This document shows, piece by piece, positions 31,877-44,636 of a stretch of DNA of 64,000 bases. The translations under genes were made by a program, and so were the position numbers. Source of the stretch: Vanessa cardui (lineage: Eukaryota; Arthropoda; Insecta; Lepidoptera; Nymphalidae). The stretch's first letter is position 1, and each line of letters opens with the position of its first letter. Where the stretch lies: positions 3,045,501 through 3,109,500 of the forward strand of contig NC_061141.1 of NCBI RefSeq assembly GCF_905220365.1. Reading direction: 5' to 3'. Under the pieces are notes generated by a model, which was not told the DNA's origin, did no database searches, and saw only the letters and a program-made list of their open reading frames with translations.

Positions 31877-34404
31877 TTATAATATCGCTAGATCAGAAAA
31901 ACAGACAATAAATCATATGAAAGTGATTAAAAGTGAATTACAAGTGATAAAACACAGTTATTTAATTTATAGGATACTTCGGATCTACACGATTGTGTAT
32001 TTTTGGTACATTATGATTGGCTAATTATTTTAAGGTTAATATAAGTATTCAGCGCAAATGTGATATTGTTAATTTTGAAAAATTGCGTACTATGTAAAAA
32101 AAAGAAACAATTTAATATTTCGAAATAGTAATAAAAGTATAAAAATAACGGATTTCTCAAGACTGCGCTTAAATAAACTATAAAATACAGATACAACTTC
32201 GTACATTAGTACTTATATTACCCTTAAAACGTTATTTTTAAAATTCGATTTTATGTCTTAATCCATAGACAATATAGAATGGTTATAATTCCGCCTCAAG
32301 CTTTACTAACTGACGTTATGAAGCTGGCTGATTCCTCTCTTTCTATGATTAGTAATTTGACGTTTGCAAGAAAGAGACAAAGCATCGTGTAACTTTATAA
32401 CCGCTACAGAATGTTTATTGGCAAATATTGTCCTTAATTTTCAGTACTATATATTTTGTTATTATCCGAAGACGTAAAAACCATTCTATACTGTATAAAT
32501 TTTGTATAAAATTATAATATGTCAATTTTTCTTAATTATTTCTAGCACGATGGAAATGTGTTTAAAGTGATTTTATTTAATGAAACGTTCATTTAAAGTT
32601 ATATTTCATTCGTAATTAAAATGAGAGCAACGAAAAATTCATCAATACAAATTGACATATTAATATTAAGTCATAGAGAATGAAAATAGACTGTCGTTTG
32701 TTTTTTAATGTTTCACATACCTTATTAATTTAAAAAGACACAAAGGGCACTAAAATAGCATTTTTTATAATAGCTTTGGAACAGTATGGATTATAAAGGT
32801 TTTTTTTAAAAGAATGAAGATCTGACTGCCTGAAAGAATGAATGATAAAATTGCAATATCTTTCTTAAATTGTAATTTCATAGGGAATTTGTTTTGAAAT
32901 AATAATATTATTTCTAAAGTCACAAAGCTTATCATAAAATGAATTAATGTACCTGTTTGTAAAAGCTTTTCTTGCTATATAACCTTATAAAATATATTTT
33001 GTAACGCAAACTTCAACCGATCCCTTGTACTTTTCTAAATTCTATTTTCATTGTACTACTCATTTATAAATAATAATTAGACAAAAAAAAGGTAAAATAT
33101 TATAGTTAAAGATGCTACTAAAAACTAGTTATGTTAACATTTGTAAATCTATGAATACCATACAAAATACATAAGTCTTTAAAAATGTATTTTGAAATAG
33201 GAATAAATTCGAAATTTAAAATTAATTCTTTTTAAAAAAAACCATTTGCATGATAAGGGTGCTATTAATATATGAATCTTAAACAAGTCTCAGAAATATT
33301 GCAATAAACAACATTTATTTAATTTTTTAAGATATTAACATAGTAATATTATTATTTACCTAAATTATAGTCTTTAACGCGCAATATGTATAGAATCATG
33401 TTTGTGATTTCAAGTGTTCGAAATGTATAATGATTATTAGAGGTTTTATACGATTAATATATTTAATACAAATAAAACTAATTATAAACGTATCTCGCTA
33501 TAATGATACTAGTAATAAATATCTTGTCATCAAAAATATATTTTTAATTTTATTTCATTTAAAGCAAAATAAAAATTTTTAGATTCTAACGCTCAATGTA
33601 CCTTTATGCATTTGCTCATTTTTTTTATGGGAATTCGAAATCGTTTTAAGTCACATAACAGGTGAATGAATCAGATAAGTGAATGGATAATATCATTCAG
33701 TCAATGTAAGTCAACTCATTTTATGTAACTCAATAAAAATCTGATAGTGTATGATATTGAATGATCTATTTTAGTTGTGTGTTAATTATGAGCATATAAA
33801 TATTTAATTATGATGTTAGTTAAATTTGAACTGAGAGATATAGGTTAAAACTTTAATATATAGAATAAACATTAAAACCATGAGTCGTTTTCAAATGTGT
33901 ATAGCCCTGTAAATACATAGGCGCATAGCTTTTATATATCGACGCTAGGAATTTAGTGAAAAATCAATGTGTCCGCTGATTATTACTTTAAATAGGGTAA
34001 TGACAACACTATGTTTGAAGCTAGTAAATAAAAGTATGTAAACATAATGGTACCCGTGAAATGTTTTTAATATATAATAGTTGATAGTTTTATTACTTTC
34101 CGTTTACTGATTATTTACTAAGCATTGTGTGTCATTATACTTAATTAAATGTATCATTAAGATTCATACGTTCTATCGGAAAGTGAGCACCTTTTGTAAA
34201 TATGAAAAATTAAGTTTATTTTTTTAATGGAAATTGTAACATGATACTCCACTGTTTTGTAGCCAAGTTGTGGAGATGTAACGGTATAGGATTTGCAATT
34301 TTCACAATAAAAAATATTTTTAATCATTGTTTTTTTTTTAAACTTAATTTATATTCATGAAAAATTCATTCAGCCAAGTTTGTTTTACTTATGTTTTTTT
34401 TTTC
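31877..34404. other. WIPI4 3' flank, no further gene seen
   Basis: The first AATAAA lies about 30 bases after the WIPI4 stop (near 31907), so a very short 3' UTR is possible. The remainder is AT-rich sequence without recognisable exons. Confidence 0.4.
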
Positions 34405-34560
34405 TTAATAAGTGCGGCAGACGTTTGTGGTCTACTGATGGTAAGTGGTCAGCACTACCCATTGGTACTGTAGGAAATATTACTCTACACACATGTAAGA
34501 TTGTATGTCTTTTGTCACTGTAGTTACCTATCATACCCTACTTTGCACAAAGCTCTACTA
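34405..34560 (+). repeat. SINE-like repeat (family 2), fragment
   Basis: 'taataagtgcggcagacg', 'ctgatggtaagtggtcagca' and 'cacaaagctctactactaa' are recognisable. The middle is deleted. Confidence 0.5.
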
Positions 34561-34841
34561 CTAAACAAGAACTTTGAAAATCCTTACTAGATTTTGTTAG
34601 TAAAAAAAAGGTAAAGAAAATTCCAAACCACGACCAAAAAGTTAAGTCATTTATGTTTTACAATTTGGTCAATTTTAAACCTATTTAAATATCTGTTACT
34701 CTATTTTGCTAATTTTTATTTATTGTTGATGCAATTTTCACAAATGAAATTGAAAACAAAAAAAAAATTTGTATTTTTTATTTTAAAAACAACTACTTAC
34801 ATTAATTTGAATACATTAACTATTAAATAATCCTATGTAAT

Positions 34842-36129
34842 TTATTCACTCTGTGGCTTTTTGCGGTCAAAAGGATCTGACCAGACTTTCATATCTGAAA
34901 AAAAAATAAGTTTGTTACAAACATAGCATTCATTTTACCAAAATATTTTTATTTGAATATAATGTAGATAGATAGCCAGGCAAATATTGCATATCAGAGT
35001 CCGAGTGAAAGGCCTGGACACCCTGGGGTAACAAAGAAAGCCCTAGAACTACAAAGCTGTGGAGAACCTAACAATTATAATAATTTTAAATTAATTAATT
35101 AGGAAGAATATTTAAATTTCAATCAGTAAGCTATAATCTATTGACTTGAGTAACTTTTAAAATAGTAATTAGTTAAAAATTTATAATTCAACTATATCTG
35201 TATATTCGTCATCTCATTGAAATCTTAGTTTGTGGCAAGATGTCTCTTATGTGGAGAACCTACCCTACCCTAAATTTGGCCCTATTGCAGATAGTAACTG
35301 AACAGTATGGACACACAGACACTGAAATCTTTTAAGCATTTAATGACTATCAACTTTGGGAAAAATAAGGTATGTCTATTGTGCCGGTAGCTACACTAGC
35401 TCACTCAATCTTTGAAAAAACACATCTGTGTTCATATTTATTACTGGCTAGCAGCAGAATATGTCATGAGTGGTAACTTTAGCAATTTAAAAACATAGTA
35501 ATTTGGGATTTTAGGATGTATGCTTAGTGCAATAAAAACAAAAAGAATTATTACTTCCTGGTTGGATATCCTCTTGTCTTATATTCTTTCTAGTTTCCTT
35601 TTGAATCTTTTCTGAAAATAAAATATGCAATTTTGATCAAAGACAAACATTTGAAACGGAATTTTCATTAATAACTGGATATACTTAAAAAATAAAAAAG
35701 TAGTTCATCACTTGGCCACATTTTTTTTTTTTTTTGAAGTACACACACAAGTATATGTATAATAGCACATCTGACGAGTGTCAAATGTAGCTTTCACGCA
35801 CATCAATAAAATAAAATTGGCACATTTATTTTAACTTTGTATTGGGACACTGTTTAGATATATGAATAATACCAAAAGGTTATTTTAAAGGTAGGTGCAA
35901 TTGGAAATAAAAAAGGGTAATTCATTAATTCATTCATTCGTATTTATGTAATATAATGTTACGAAAAAGATGAATGGTAATCTGAATTAAAGTTATGAAA
36001 TTATTATTTTATCTTACTGTATTCCGATGGGTCTATCATTGGACTGATAGCAATAGGGTATAAAGTCAGTCCTAGCAAACCGACAAATCCGCCAAGGAAT
36101 GCCGCATATCTCCAACGCCTATAAGCCAT
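34842..36129 (-). CDS. SMIM20: SMIM20 (MITRAC7)-like small integral membrane protein
   Basis: Three exons on the minus strand: 36018-36129, 35555-35611 and 34842-34894. All have GT/AG borders and a consistent phase, totalling 222 nt and 73 residues. Residues ~9-30 form one hydrophobic membrane segment (AAFLGGFVGLLGLTLYPIAI). The C-terminal part holds the signature tail with EDIQPG and KVWSDPF followed by a basic DRKK. Length and layout match the SMIM20 family (~67-70 aa). In vertebrates SMIM20/MITRAC7 sits in the mitochondrial inner membrane and holds newly made COX1 during complex IV assembly; that role is taken from the family. No targeting presequence is evident, as in the family. Each intron is ~400-660 bp and AT-rich. 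Confidence 0.9.
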
Positions 36130-38154
36130 TTTCCGTATTTTTATTATTATTTATCAAATCGTTGCATCGGAAATATATTTCGTTTATATTATTTACTAAA
36201 TGAAATTTTTTATTTGACATTTGTCATTTTGAAAAATGTCACAGGCAGCGTGACAATGACAGTCCATCGGATATTATAACAACTATTATAAAAGAGACTG
36301 CGTCAAATTCAGAAAATTCAGATATTCAGAAAATATATACATACAAACTAGTATTCATCTTTAGTTTTGTTTTTTAACATTATTTTATAAATTTTAGAAA
36401 CTAGTTTAGTATATCAAGTGATTAAAACAATAAGAAAAAGATATAAACGTACAAATATTTAAAGTTAATCAAAAAAAATAAATAAAGACTGAAATAACAA
36501 ATAATACGATTTATTTTTCAATACCTAATTATTTAAATAGTAATTAATCTATAAATATTTAATTGTAGGGCACGCATCACAGTTTTTAAAGTATAGCGAT
36601 AACATCATTATGATTTCTTATGGTTTCTTAGCTATGGTCCTGTGGAATTTAATACGTTCTTATATTCATAATATAATTATATGATTTCCGACACAATACT
36701 GTTTTATTGTCAGACAAAGGCTATGCTAACACATAAGCTTTTACGGTGACCCGAGGCGTTTCCTTTTCTCTATTTAATTTATTAATAGTTTTTATTTAAC
36801 AAATAAATTTAGTTAGATGTTTCTATGTCTAATGAAAAACCAACTGAAAATAAAAAAAAAACATCGTTATTGCCTTTCCTCAATTAACTGAAAAAGCACC
36901 CTCAAGGAAAGGTAATAAAGGGTGAAAAATTAGAAAATCAACCATTTATTCTGATGTACCAGAGATTTACAACACGTCAAAAACTGATAAATGTTTTAGG
37001 AGTATTAAAATCTTAAAGATGAGTCATCAAGATTTTAATAATTAAATACACATAATGTAATATAATTAGTACCTATTAGTGTTATATGAAACATGTTTCA
37101 TTAGTGTTTATTGTATTATTTCTAAACGTTTCAACTCCCTCAATCGCTGTTTCAACCGCCCCTACCATGGGGACGGTGAGAAATTTATCTCTTTTAAATA
37201 AGACAAATAATTCACGTTCTATGCAAAGGCAAATTTTGAAGTAATTGTTTGTATAAACTTTAACCTTCATCGGTTTTAAAGGATTTGTAAATATTCTTAG
37301 TAACTTCACATAGGCGACTTATAATTATATCAACAATTCTTAGAAACGTAATTACTTACAGCAACGATCAACGATTACGAGTTGTTAGTAATAATAATAA
37401 AGTGACACCAACAATTTATACTAAGCTAACTAGAATTTTAGTGGAAATCGTTTCATTATGCTAAATTTCTTAAAATATGTTATTTTATCTGTATAAAATT
37501 AAAGAAATACACAAAATTAACGAAGTTACACATTTTATAAAACGCTCACTGAAGGCAATTTATGAAAACATTTACTTAAATTACTCTTACAATTATTAAT
37601 TAATTAGTAGAGTATAAATTGTTAGTGTCGAAATAATAGTTATTGGAATATACTCTAAAATTAAACTTAAATAATTTGTTATGTTCGTATGTTTTTTTAA
37701 ATACATTTTAATGATTTACCTACGTTGTTTAATTAAATACTCTAACAGGGTAAAGTCCAAATAGACGCTGGATTCAGAAGGTGCTTAATTTGGACAAAGT
37801 TCAATGACATATGCCAGAATATGTTCGAGACTGAATAAATATCAAGGAAAAAAAAAAAACAAGAAATAAATGTTTGAAATGGCACTGGTTAAAATACGTG
37901 CCACTAAAATAAAAAATGTAACCGACTCAGAAGCCCTGGCCTCTTCTTTTGTGCTCGATAGACCAGGAACGATTAGTGAAAACTTAAAAACACTTAATTA
38001 TATATGATAAAATTGAATCCCGATTTTATTTACTATAGCGGTATGCTCAGCGTGGTGGAATAAGTTTAAAACCTAACTCAAGAAAAAAAAAACAAAAGAA
38101 CTACCTTAAGGTTACTCTAACTTTTATGGGCAATTTGATTCAAGTATATACATA
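36130..38154. other. Intergenic sequence, no gene seen
   Basis: AT-rich sequence with short frames only. The first ~150 bases upstream of SMIM20 probably hold its promoter, but no box could be assigned. Confidence 0.4.
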
Positions 38155-38430
38155 TAATATAATTGGAATGTCTGTTTGTAATATTAAAATAGCCCTTTTT
38201 TACTCAATGGATATGTTATACACGGTACGTATACCAAAATAACATTTTTTACAATTTCTGTCGGTCTGTCTGTCTGTTTGTTCCGGCTAATCACTGGACT
38301 GGCTGGATCGATTTTGACGGGACTTTCAGTGGCAGATAGCTATTACAGTAGGGAGTAACTTAGGCTACAATAATATATTTTATTGTTAAATTCAAAGGCC
38401 TACAAGGTACACAGCACGCAGCAGCGGGCA
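38155..38430 (+). repeat. Dispersed repeat (family D), copy 2
   Basis: 'ggaatgtctgtttgtaatat', 'tgtctgtttgttccggctaa', 'ttgacgggactttcagtggc' and 'ggagtaacttaggctac' follow the order of the copy at 7385. Confidence 0.65.
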
Positions 38431-38667
38431 CAGCTAGTATAGTATAAAATTACCATGAACACTCTATGTATAAGTAAAATGATAAAAGCTAAAACTTGAA
38501 ATAATCAGGCTTCACTTTTAGTAAGGACACAGAGAGAGATAAGAAATCAGGGGCAAAATTCTACTAATTAATGTATTCCTGATTCAATTACGATGCAACT
38601 TCAACCATTTAGATTCATGTATGTCGTTGTGTAAATATTACGAGTCGATTCGATTGCTTATTTTGTG

Positions 38668-38890
38668 TGGAATAAGTTGACGGACGTGCAAATGAGCCTG
38701 ATAGTAAACACCACCGCCCCCATAGACAATGGCACTGTAAGAGATACTAACCATTCCTTGTATTACCAATGCACCACAAACCTTGGGAACTAAGATGTTA
38801 TGTCCCTTGTGCCAATAGTTGCACTGGCTCTCACACCCTTCAAACCGGAACACAACAATACTGAGTAATGTTGTTTGGCGGTAGAATATC
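38668..38890 (+). repeat. SINE-like repeat (family 2)
   Basis: 'gaataagttgacggacgtgc', 'aaccttgggaactaagatgt', 'tcaaaccggaacacaacaat', 'ggcggtagaatatc'. It is truncated before the usual 'cacaaagccc' tail. Confidence 0.65.
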
Positions 38891-39313
38891 CCTATCACGA
38901 AATGCGATAAATTAGCAATTTATTAGTAGGATTGCCCCCAAAATTTAATAACTAAGCAACGCTAAACAACGCTTTTAAGCTATCATTTTATGGCCCATAC
39001 GTTTTCATCTTATCTCAAGTATTCTTAGTTGATAAGTGATAACATTAAGTTAACTCATTCACATTAAAACGCGTAATGTTTTTAACGATTTACTATCACA
39101 AAGTTCAATTGTGTTGTGATTCATTGCGTTTTGTTTTGCATTTTGTATTTATATAATATCAATGAATCATAATTTGTTTAAAGACATTATGAACTTTGTT
39201 TTACAAATGTCAATGTTGATCGTTCATATTGATGAATGTATTTCATTGTTATTGGTAATGTGTATAATAGTTTTTTTATCAATAATAATAAGTAAGCGGA
39301 CTGACAAATTGCC
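38891..39313. other. Intergenic sequence, no gene seen
   Basis: AT-rich. No exon-like stretch. Confidence 0.4.
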
Positions 39314-39494
39314 GAGATGTCCCAGTGGTTAGAACGCGTGCATCTTGACCGATGATTGCGGGTTCAAACCCAGTAAAGCAGCATTGAATATTCATGTTAA
39401 TTTGTCTTTATAATTCATCTCATACTCGGCGGTAAAGGAAAACATCATGATGAAACATGTGCATTTCACCAACCCGCTTTGAAACAGCGTGGTA
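39314..39494 (+). repeat. SINE family 1, head and partial body
   Basis: A well-kept Pol III head ('gagatgtcccagtggttaga', 'gattgcgggttcaaacccag') followed by a shortened body ending at 'aacagcgtggtag'. The 3' tail is missing. Confidence 0.7.
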
Positions 39495-39703
39495 GTTATT
39501 GACGGCGAACTCTGTATCTGTTGATCAATTTAAAGTGTAATTAGTTAAACAAGAGAAGAATTCATAAGTAATAACAACATATTATTTAGTGCTAATTTTA
39601 ATAGATGATAGTAAACTATGCTTTTTCTACAAGTAATGTTTAATTTCAAGGTGTTTTAAATCTTGCAAATGATTTTAAATCGATAACCATGTAACTATAA
39701 CAA

Positions 39704-39955
39704 CAACAGCGTTTAAATTTCCCATTGCTGGGCTAAGGTTTTCCCTTTGAGGTGGAGGCTTGGAACATATTCAACCACGATGTTCCAATGCGGGTTGGTT
39801 GAATACACATATAGCAGAATTACTAGAAATTAGACACATGTTTCCTCACGATGTTTTACTTCACTGCTGAGCTCGACAATTATAAACACCAATTAAGCAC
39901 ATGAATATTTAGTGGTGCTTGCCTGGGTTTGAAGCCGCTACCATCGCAAATTGAA
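39704..39955 (-). repeat. SINE family 1, reverse copy lacking part of the head
   Basis: 'cccattgctgggctaagg', 'ccaatgcgggttggttgaat' and 'gcctgggtttgaagccgc' show the family in reverse. The A-box end is lost. Confidence 0.65.
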
Positions 39956-40350
39956 TTGGTTCTACCCACTACTATATGAATATAAAATATATTAAGCTAC
40001 CATATCATAAAAACATAAATAAACTTGTATATAATTTATGAAACGAATTGTTCTAGGCTGTTTGATAGATAGTCACGGCGTTAATACATTTATTGCTGTT
40101 TTATGGAATAAATAACACAAACAACTAATTGTGTTACAATAATCTTATTATTAATTAGTTATGCAACTGATTTTTATTTCTTTTAATTTTTTTATCTCGT
40201 TGTTATTGTATATTTAATTTCATAAATGTTGACAACGAAAACCGATGTACGGATGAATCCAATGGGGTTTTTGTTACATCGTTCTTAGTTTTAAATACAG
40301 TAGAATATTAAAAAATAAATATTCAATAAATAAAAAATTTACCAAAAAGA

Positions 40351-41201
40351 AAAACTGACTTCAAACAAAACACTAATTTAAAACATATAAACACTAAATA
40401 GTAATAAAAATAATTGCGTATTTAACATATTTTTAGAGTCCTCCTAAGTGAAATGAAATGAAAAATATTCGACTACTTAAAAGTCGATTTACAATTACAT
40501 AAGGTACTTATAGTTATTGTTATATTTGGAGCTGGTGTCAGCCAAGGAAACCCTACAGAATATCTATCAAGAGATCTACGAGAATACTATAAGAAAGTTT
40601 GCAACGTGATTTCGTAAATAAACAAATTCTCTAGTAAATTTAGTTTGAGTATTACAATCGTGCGAAGTCGGGCGGGTCGCTAGTTGATTATTTAGTTGAT
40701 ATTAATATTTGACTATGACAATTACATGAACATAACCACGTTACGAAAGGTGACTCAAATATCAATAGAACGTATAAATAGAAGATTCAGCCGAGTATCA
40801 CTAACGTGCTCCTCAGAATTGTTCCGTTCCCGTCCGTACTCTTACTTTGTCATGGATCCTAAGCTCATCCTAACTCAGCCAACCTTACCAAACATTCACC
40901 AAACTACCCTTGAAGTATATCCTTTAAAATAAAAAAAGAATCATCAAAATTGGTTGGCGCAATTTTGAGCTATTCATCTATTTATCGCGCACCTACATAA
41001 TGCAAATTTAAGACTTTTATAGTTTTCATATGGTAACATCAGAACTGGACTAAATTAAAATGGGACCACACTGGAGGCACTAGCTTTCAAACAAAAAAAA
41101 AATAATCCAAATCGGTCCACCCAGTGAAAAGTTATGACGTGACAAACATAACAAAAAAAATACAGACGAATTGATAACGTCCTCCCTTTTGAAGTCGGTT
41201 G
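40351..41201 (-). repeat. Dispersed repeat (family E), long copy
   Basis: It runs from 'aaaactgacttcaaacaaaa' to 'cctcccttttgaagtcggtt' and shares 'agagtcctcctaagtgaaat' and 'gctggtgtcagccaaggaaa' with the copy at 29728 in reverse. The internal 78-codon frame at 40696 has no recognisable domain. Confidence 0.6.
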
Positions 41202-41217
41202 ATAAAATTGATGAGCT

Positions 41218-41491
41218 GAGGATGGCCCAGTGGTTAGAACGCGCGCATCTTAACCGATGATTGCGGGTTCAAACCCAGGCAAGCACCATTATACATATGT
41301 GCCTTATTTGTGTTTATAATTCATCTCGTGCTCGGCAAGGAAAACATCGTGAAGAAACCTGCATGTGTCAAATTTCATCAAAATTCTGCCACATGTGCAT
41401 TCCACCATTGGAACAGCGTCGTGGAATATGTTCCAAACCCTCTCCTTAATAAAAGGAGGCCTTATCCCAGCAGTGGGAAATTTACAGGCTG
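41218..41491 (+). repeat. tRNA-derived SINE (family 1)
   Basis: It directly abuts the family-E repeat. The head is 'gatggcccagtggttagaac' and the tail 'cagcagtgggaaatttacag'. Confidence 0.75.
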
Positions 41492-41776
41492 TTTGACTTT
41501 AACTTTTACTTTTAACAATAAACGAAAATTAAAAAAAAAAACTGATTACACTGTTGAATTGAAAATATGCAGTGTCTTGTTGATTCGTAAGGCAGTATAA
41601 ATAAAAGTTGGTCTTTAAACACATATCTTTTTCTATCAAATCTCAAACAATCACTTATAATTAACAGTCATTCAACAATAAAATACAAGATTATTTCTGC
41701 ATTGTTTTTATTTGACTAAAATAACAATATTACTAAATTAACAAAACGGAACAATGTTATACATACATATATATGT

Positions 41777-43309
41777 CTAATGAATATCGTGTGAATTGGT
41801 GTTTATATCACGAAACGGCTTAGTGACTCCCTCCTCTAGTAATTGAAGTAATTTAGAAAACACTAATTTGGGTGCATCGATCGCATAAAGAAAATCTATA
41901 TGATTAAACTCTTTCAAAGGCACTATGTAATGTTCTATTGGATTTATGAGTTGTACGTATAAATTCGTAACATCAACGTCACTCGCTAGCCAATCGTTTT
42001 CAGAGCTAAATAAAGCGATCGGTAGTGTTATTTTATGTACAGGATATTCGGGAGGCGCAAGCGTTCCATACTTTATTAAATTTCCCTCAGTGCCATAGTC
42101 GAATTGCTGAAATCGGCCCACGTTTTGAATTTCTTGCGCGTAGTGAACTAAGGTCTTCGTCGAAGCACCGGCTGGGACGTGTCCCAGTATTATCGGCAAC
42201 AAACTCCTATTAAACTGACGTTCGTCGTGTCCGCACAACACGAACATCGAATTCTCACAAATCGCTTCCTCGTAGTGATTTATTTCACAAGCGTGTTTCG
42301 ATAACCATCGAAGAACGGCGTTTTGGGGTAAAAATTCGTTAGCACCGAGAAGTTTCAGCAGATATTCCAAATTGTTGCTGTATTTCGCGAGCAGGCGAAT
42401 AGGACTCTTAATGTCAGTCATGTAAGCAACAGGGGCTAACGCGAACCCCGCTCGTAGTACCTTATTGTAATGTGTCTTCGTGGAAAGCAAAGCGAATAGA
42501 ACAGTCGTCCCCATCGAATGTCCGACATAGTTTATTTTCGTATCCCACCCCTTTGTATCCATGATGTAGTCGATAACGGCTGGCAAATCGTGTTGGCTGA
42601 CTTCGTGAAATGTGAAATTCCAAAAAGCGAAGGTATCGACGTTAAGGGACACATGCGCCCTGGAGTACGTATTCCCTCGAACATTCGCTAACCACACATC
42701 GTAACCGGCTTCAGATAATATATACGCTAGACCCTTCTCTGGTCCTGCGATGATCCAGTCCGCTGAACTTCCAAGGAGGCCGTGATGAAGCAGAACCGTT
42801 TTACGGGGATTCTCCTCACGTTTAGCGTTTCGGGAATGAGGTATTCTGTGAACTGTGAGGATGTATCCATCTTCTGTGACGATTGTATGTGACTCTGATG
42901 TGTAACCGTGTAGTGCGATCAGCTGTGGAGTCGTCATATGAATGCTCGGGTCATTATCATTACACGTATATTCCAATTTTTCAGGAGCAATTGCATCGAA
43001 AATCTTCTCGTCATTGGCTTGGGCATCTTCGACGTAATCTTTAAATTTCCTCTTAATCCTCGCTTGGTTATCAATGTGATCTTCAACGGATGTTTGATTA
43101 TTAATACCAAGATATGACGTTATTTTATTTCGAACATTTTCAACGTAAAACTGTTTAAGACTGCGTCCCTTTGATCGAACGTAGTTCGTTAACTGAGATG
43201 TTCTATTTGTGAATACGTCGACAAGATTCTGCGGGAACCAGCCAGTGTGCCGACTCTCGCTGCATTGTACGTAAATAATTAATGTAAACACAATTAGTAA
43301 CAGCTTCAT
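41777..43309 (-). CDS. Secreted acid (lipase 3/gastric-type) lipase, single exon
   Basis: A 510-residue intact frame. Residues 1-18 form a signal peptide (MKLLLIVFTLIIYVQC). A lipase-type AB-hydrolase starts near residue 108, with the family's N-terminal HGYTSESHTIVTEDGYIL segment. LLHHGLLGSSADW (~173-185) is the oxyanion region and VGHSMG holds the nucleophile (Ser ~265). NDWLAS (Asp ~439) and FNHIDF (His ~470) complete the triad. Enzymes of this family hydrolyse triglycerides or sterol esters, in insects usually in the gut lumen or lysosome. Unlike typical ~400-residue members, ~85 residues of charged, Asn/Lys-rich sequence lie between signal peptide and catalytic domain. The lack of introns is compatible with a retrocopy or a lineage-specific intronless lipase. 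All catalytic residues are present, so it is probably functional. Confidence 0.92.
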   Translation of the reverse strand: MKLLLIVFTLIIYVQCSESRHTGWFPQNLVDVFTNRTSQLTNYVRSKGRSLKQFYVENVRNKITSYLGINNQTSVEDHIDNQARIKRKFKDYVEDAQANDEKIFDAIAPEKLEYTCNDNDPSIHMTTPQLIALHGYTSESHTIVTEDGYILTVHRIPHSRNAKREENPRKTVLLHHGLLGSSADWIIAGPEKGLAYILSEAGYDVWLANVRGNTYSRAHVSLNVDTFAFWNFTFHEVSQHDLPAVIDYIMDTKGWDTKINYVGHSMGTTVLFALLSTKTHYNKVLRAGFALAPVAYMTDIKSPIRLLAKYSNNLEYLLKLLGANEFLPQNAVLRWLSKHACEINHYEEAICENSMFVLCGHDERQFNRSLLPIILGHVPAGASTKTLVHYAQEIQNVGRFQQFDYGTEGNLIKYGTLAPPEYPVHKITLPIALFSSENDWLASDVDVTNLYVQLINPIEHYIVPLKEFNHIDFLYAIDAPKLVFSKLLQLLEEGVTKPFRDINTNSHDIH

Positions 43310-43350
43310 GTCTGATGAGTGAACCGCTCTCGACGAGAGCTGTACTTGCG

Positions 43351-43355
43351 ACTGA
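43351..43355 (-). promoter_or_regulatory. Possible arthropod initiator (TCAGT) of the lipase gene
   Basis: The minus strand reads CTTCAGTCGC about 42 bases upstream of the lipase ATG, matching the arthropod TCAGT initiator core. No convincing TATA box lies 30 bases before it. Short motifs like this occur by chance. Confidence 0.35.
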
Positions 43356-44321
43356 AGTTTTTAACGGGTCAGCAATGTATCCCGGTCCGTCGGGTCAAGG
43401 GGAAATGACTAATGAATGATACTCTAGTAAACACTGAATTTATAGCAACAGATAAAGCGTTTAAAATCTCTAATCGAGTTGACTATAATGTTTATTTATT
43501 TGATATCTGTGACTCAGTGTGGTCAGCGTTTTTATAATTACCGACGTTATTTGTCACTATTTTATTTAGTTTATTTTTTCTCTGTTATGTCATTATTCTA
43601 CAATTATATCAATTGACATTACATAAAGCCAGATAAAAAAACGATATATATTTTTTACGCAAATATGTTGATGAGTACAATGATATTATTTAGTTATCTG
43701 AATATTTTTTCTCTTTTATAACATTATTATAAATACGTCTTACCAAAGATGATTAGTATAGGCATGTATTGAGTGAGTACAATATAAAAAAAAATGGTTT
43801 CCATATAGTTACAATGATGTCACTGTAGTAAAATTCATTTTGGTGTTTTTTTATTTACGTTAGCAGGTTTATTTTTTTTTTAATCAAAAATCCAAGGGCC
43901 AAGTATAAATAATGGCTCTGCATTTTTCCTAAGGTATCATCAATAACGAATGTCAAAAATGGAATTTTCTAATTACGGCTACGTTTACAGGCAAGACAAT
44001 AAATAAAACTACTTATTATATCCTAAAAACTTTGACAGTCGAACGAGTGAATTCTTATGAAATCGATATTGTCGTGATATACCACAACAGATTATATTAT
44101 ATCATTTGTATCTATACATATGTATAATAAAATTGCAAGGTGCAAATAATAATAAAAAAATGCTTATCGTTCCGAGTGGTACACTATGCATACTTTATAT
44201 TTGATACATAAAGAACACGTTGTCTCGCGCAGCTGGGTTCGCGTTTTAGCGTTCACCAGATGTAAATACGTATAAAAAACTAGCCTTCATTGGGGTACAA
44301 GCCTGCTTCATAACATATTTC
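43356..44321. other. Lipase upstream region, no gene seen
   Basis: AT-rich sequence without exon-like stretches. Confidence 0.4.
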
Positions 44322-44636
44322 CAGTAGTGTAGCTATTGTAGGACAGGTGGAGCAATGCACCAGGGCCCCGGAGCTCAGGGGGCCTTCTAAACTAAACCTT
44401 AAGCTTCTGAAGCTAGAAAAACACGACTATGCGCACAAGATTTCTTATTTGGTGTCTATCATTTAAAAGGGTAATTATTAGAGGGTATTATTAAAGAGGA
44501 GGTGAGGGCCCGATTCTTTTTCTATGCGCCGGAGCCCTTCCTTCTCTAATCTGTCATTTTAAAGGGTATTTATTAGTTAAAGGGGTGGTGAGGGCCCGAT
44601 TACTTTTTGGCCCTTTCTCACCTAGCTACACCACTG
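44322..44636 (+). mobile_element. TIR element with GTGGCGTAGCTA-type ends (family C), copy 2
   Basis: Ends CAGTAGTGTAGCTA and TAGCTACACCACTG are inverted. The interior 'cagggccccggagctcaggg' and 'ccttaagcttctgaagctag' matches 3310-3576. 'gtgagggcccgatt' occurs twice (about 44500 and 44590), showing an internal duplication that makes this copy longer. Confidence 0.7.
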
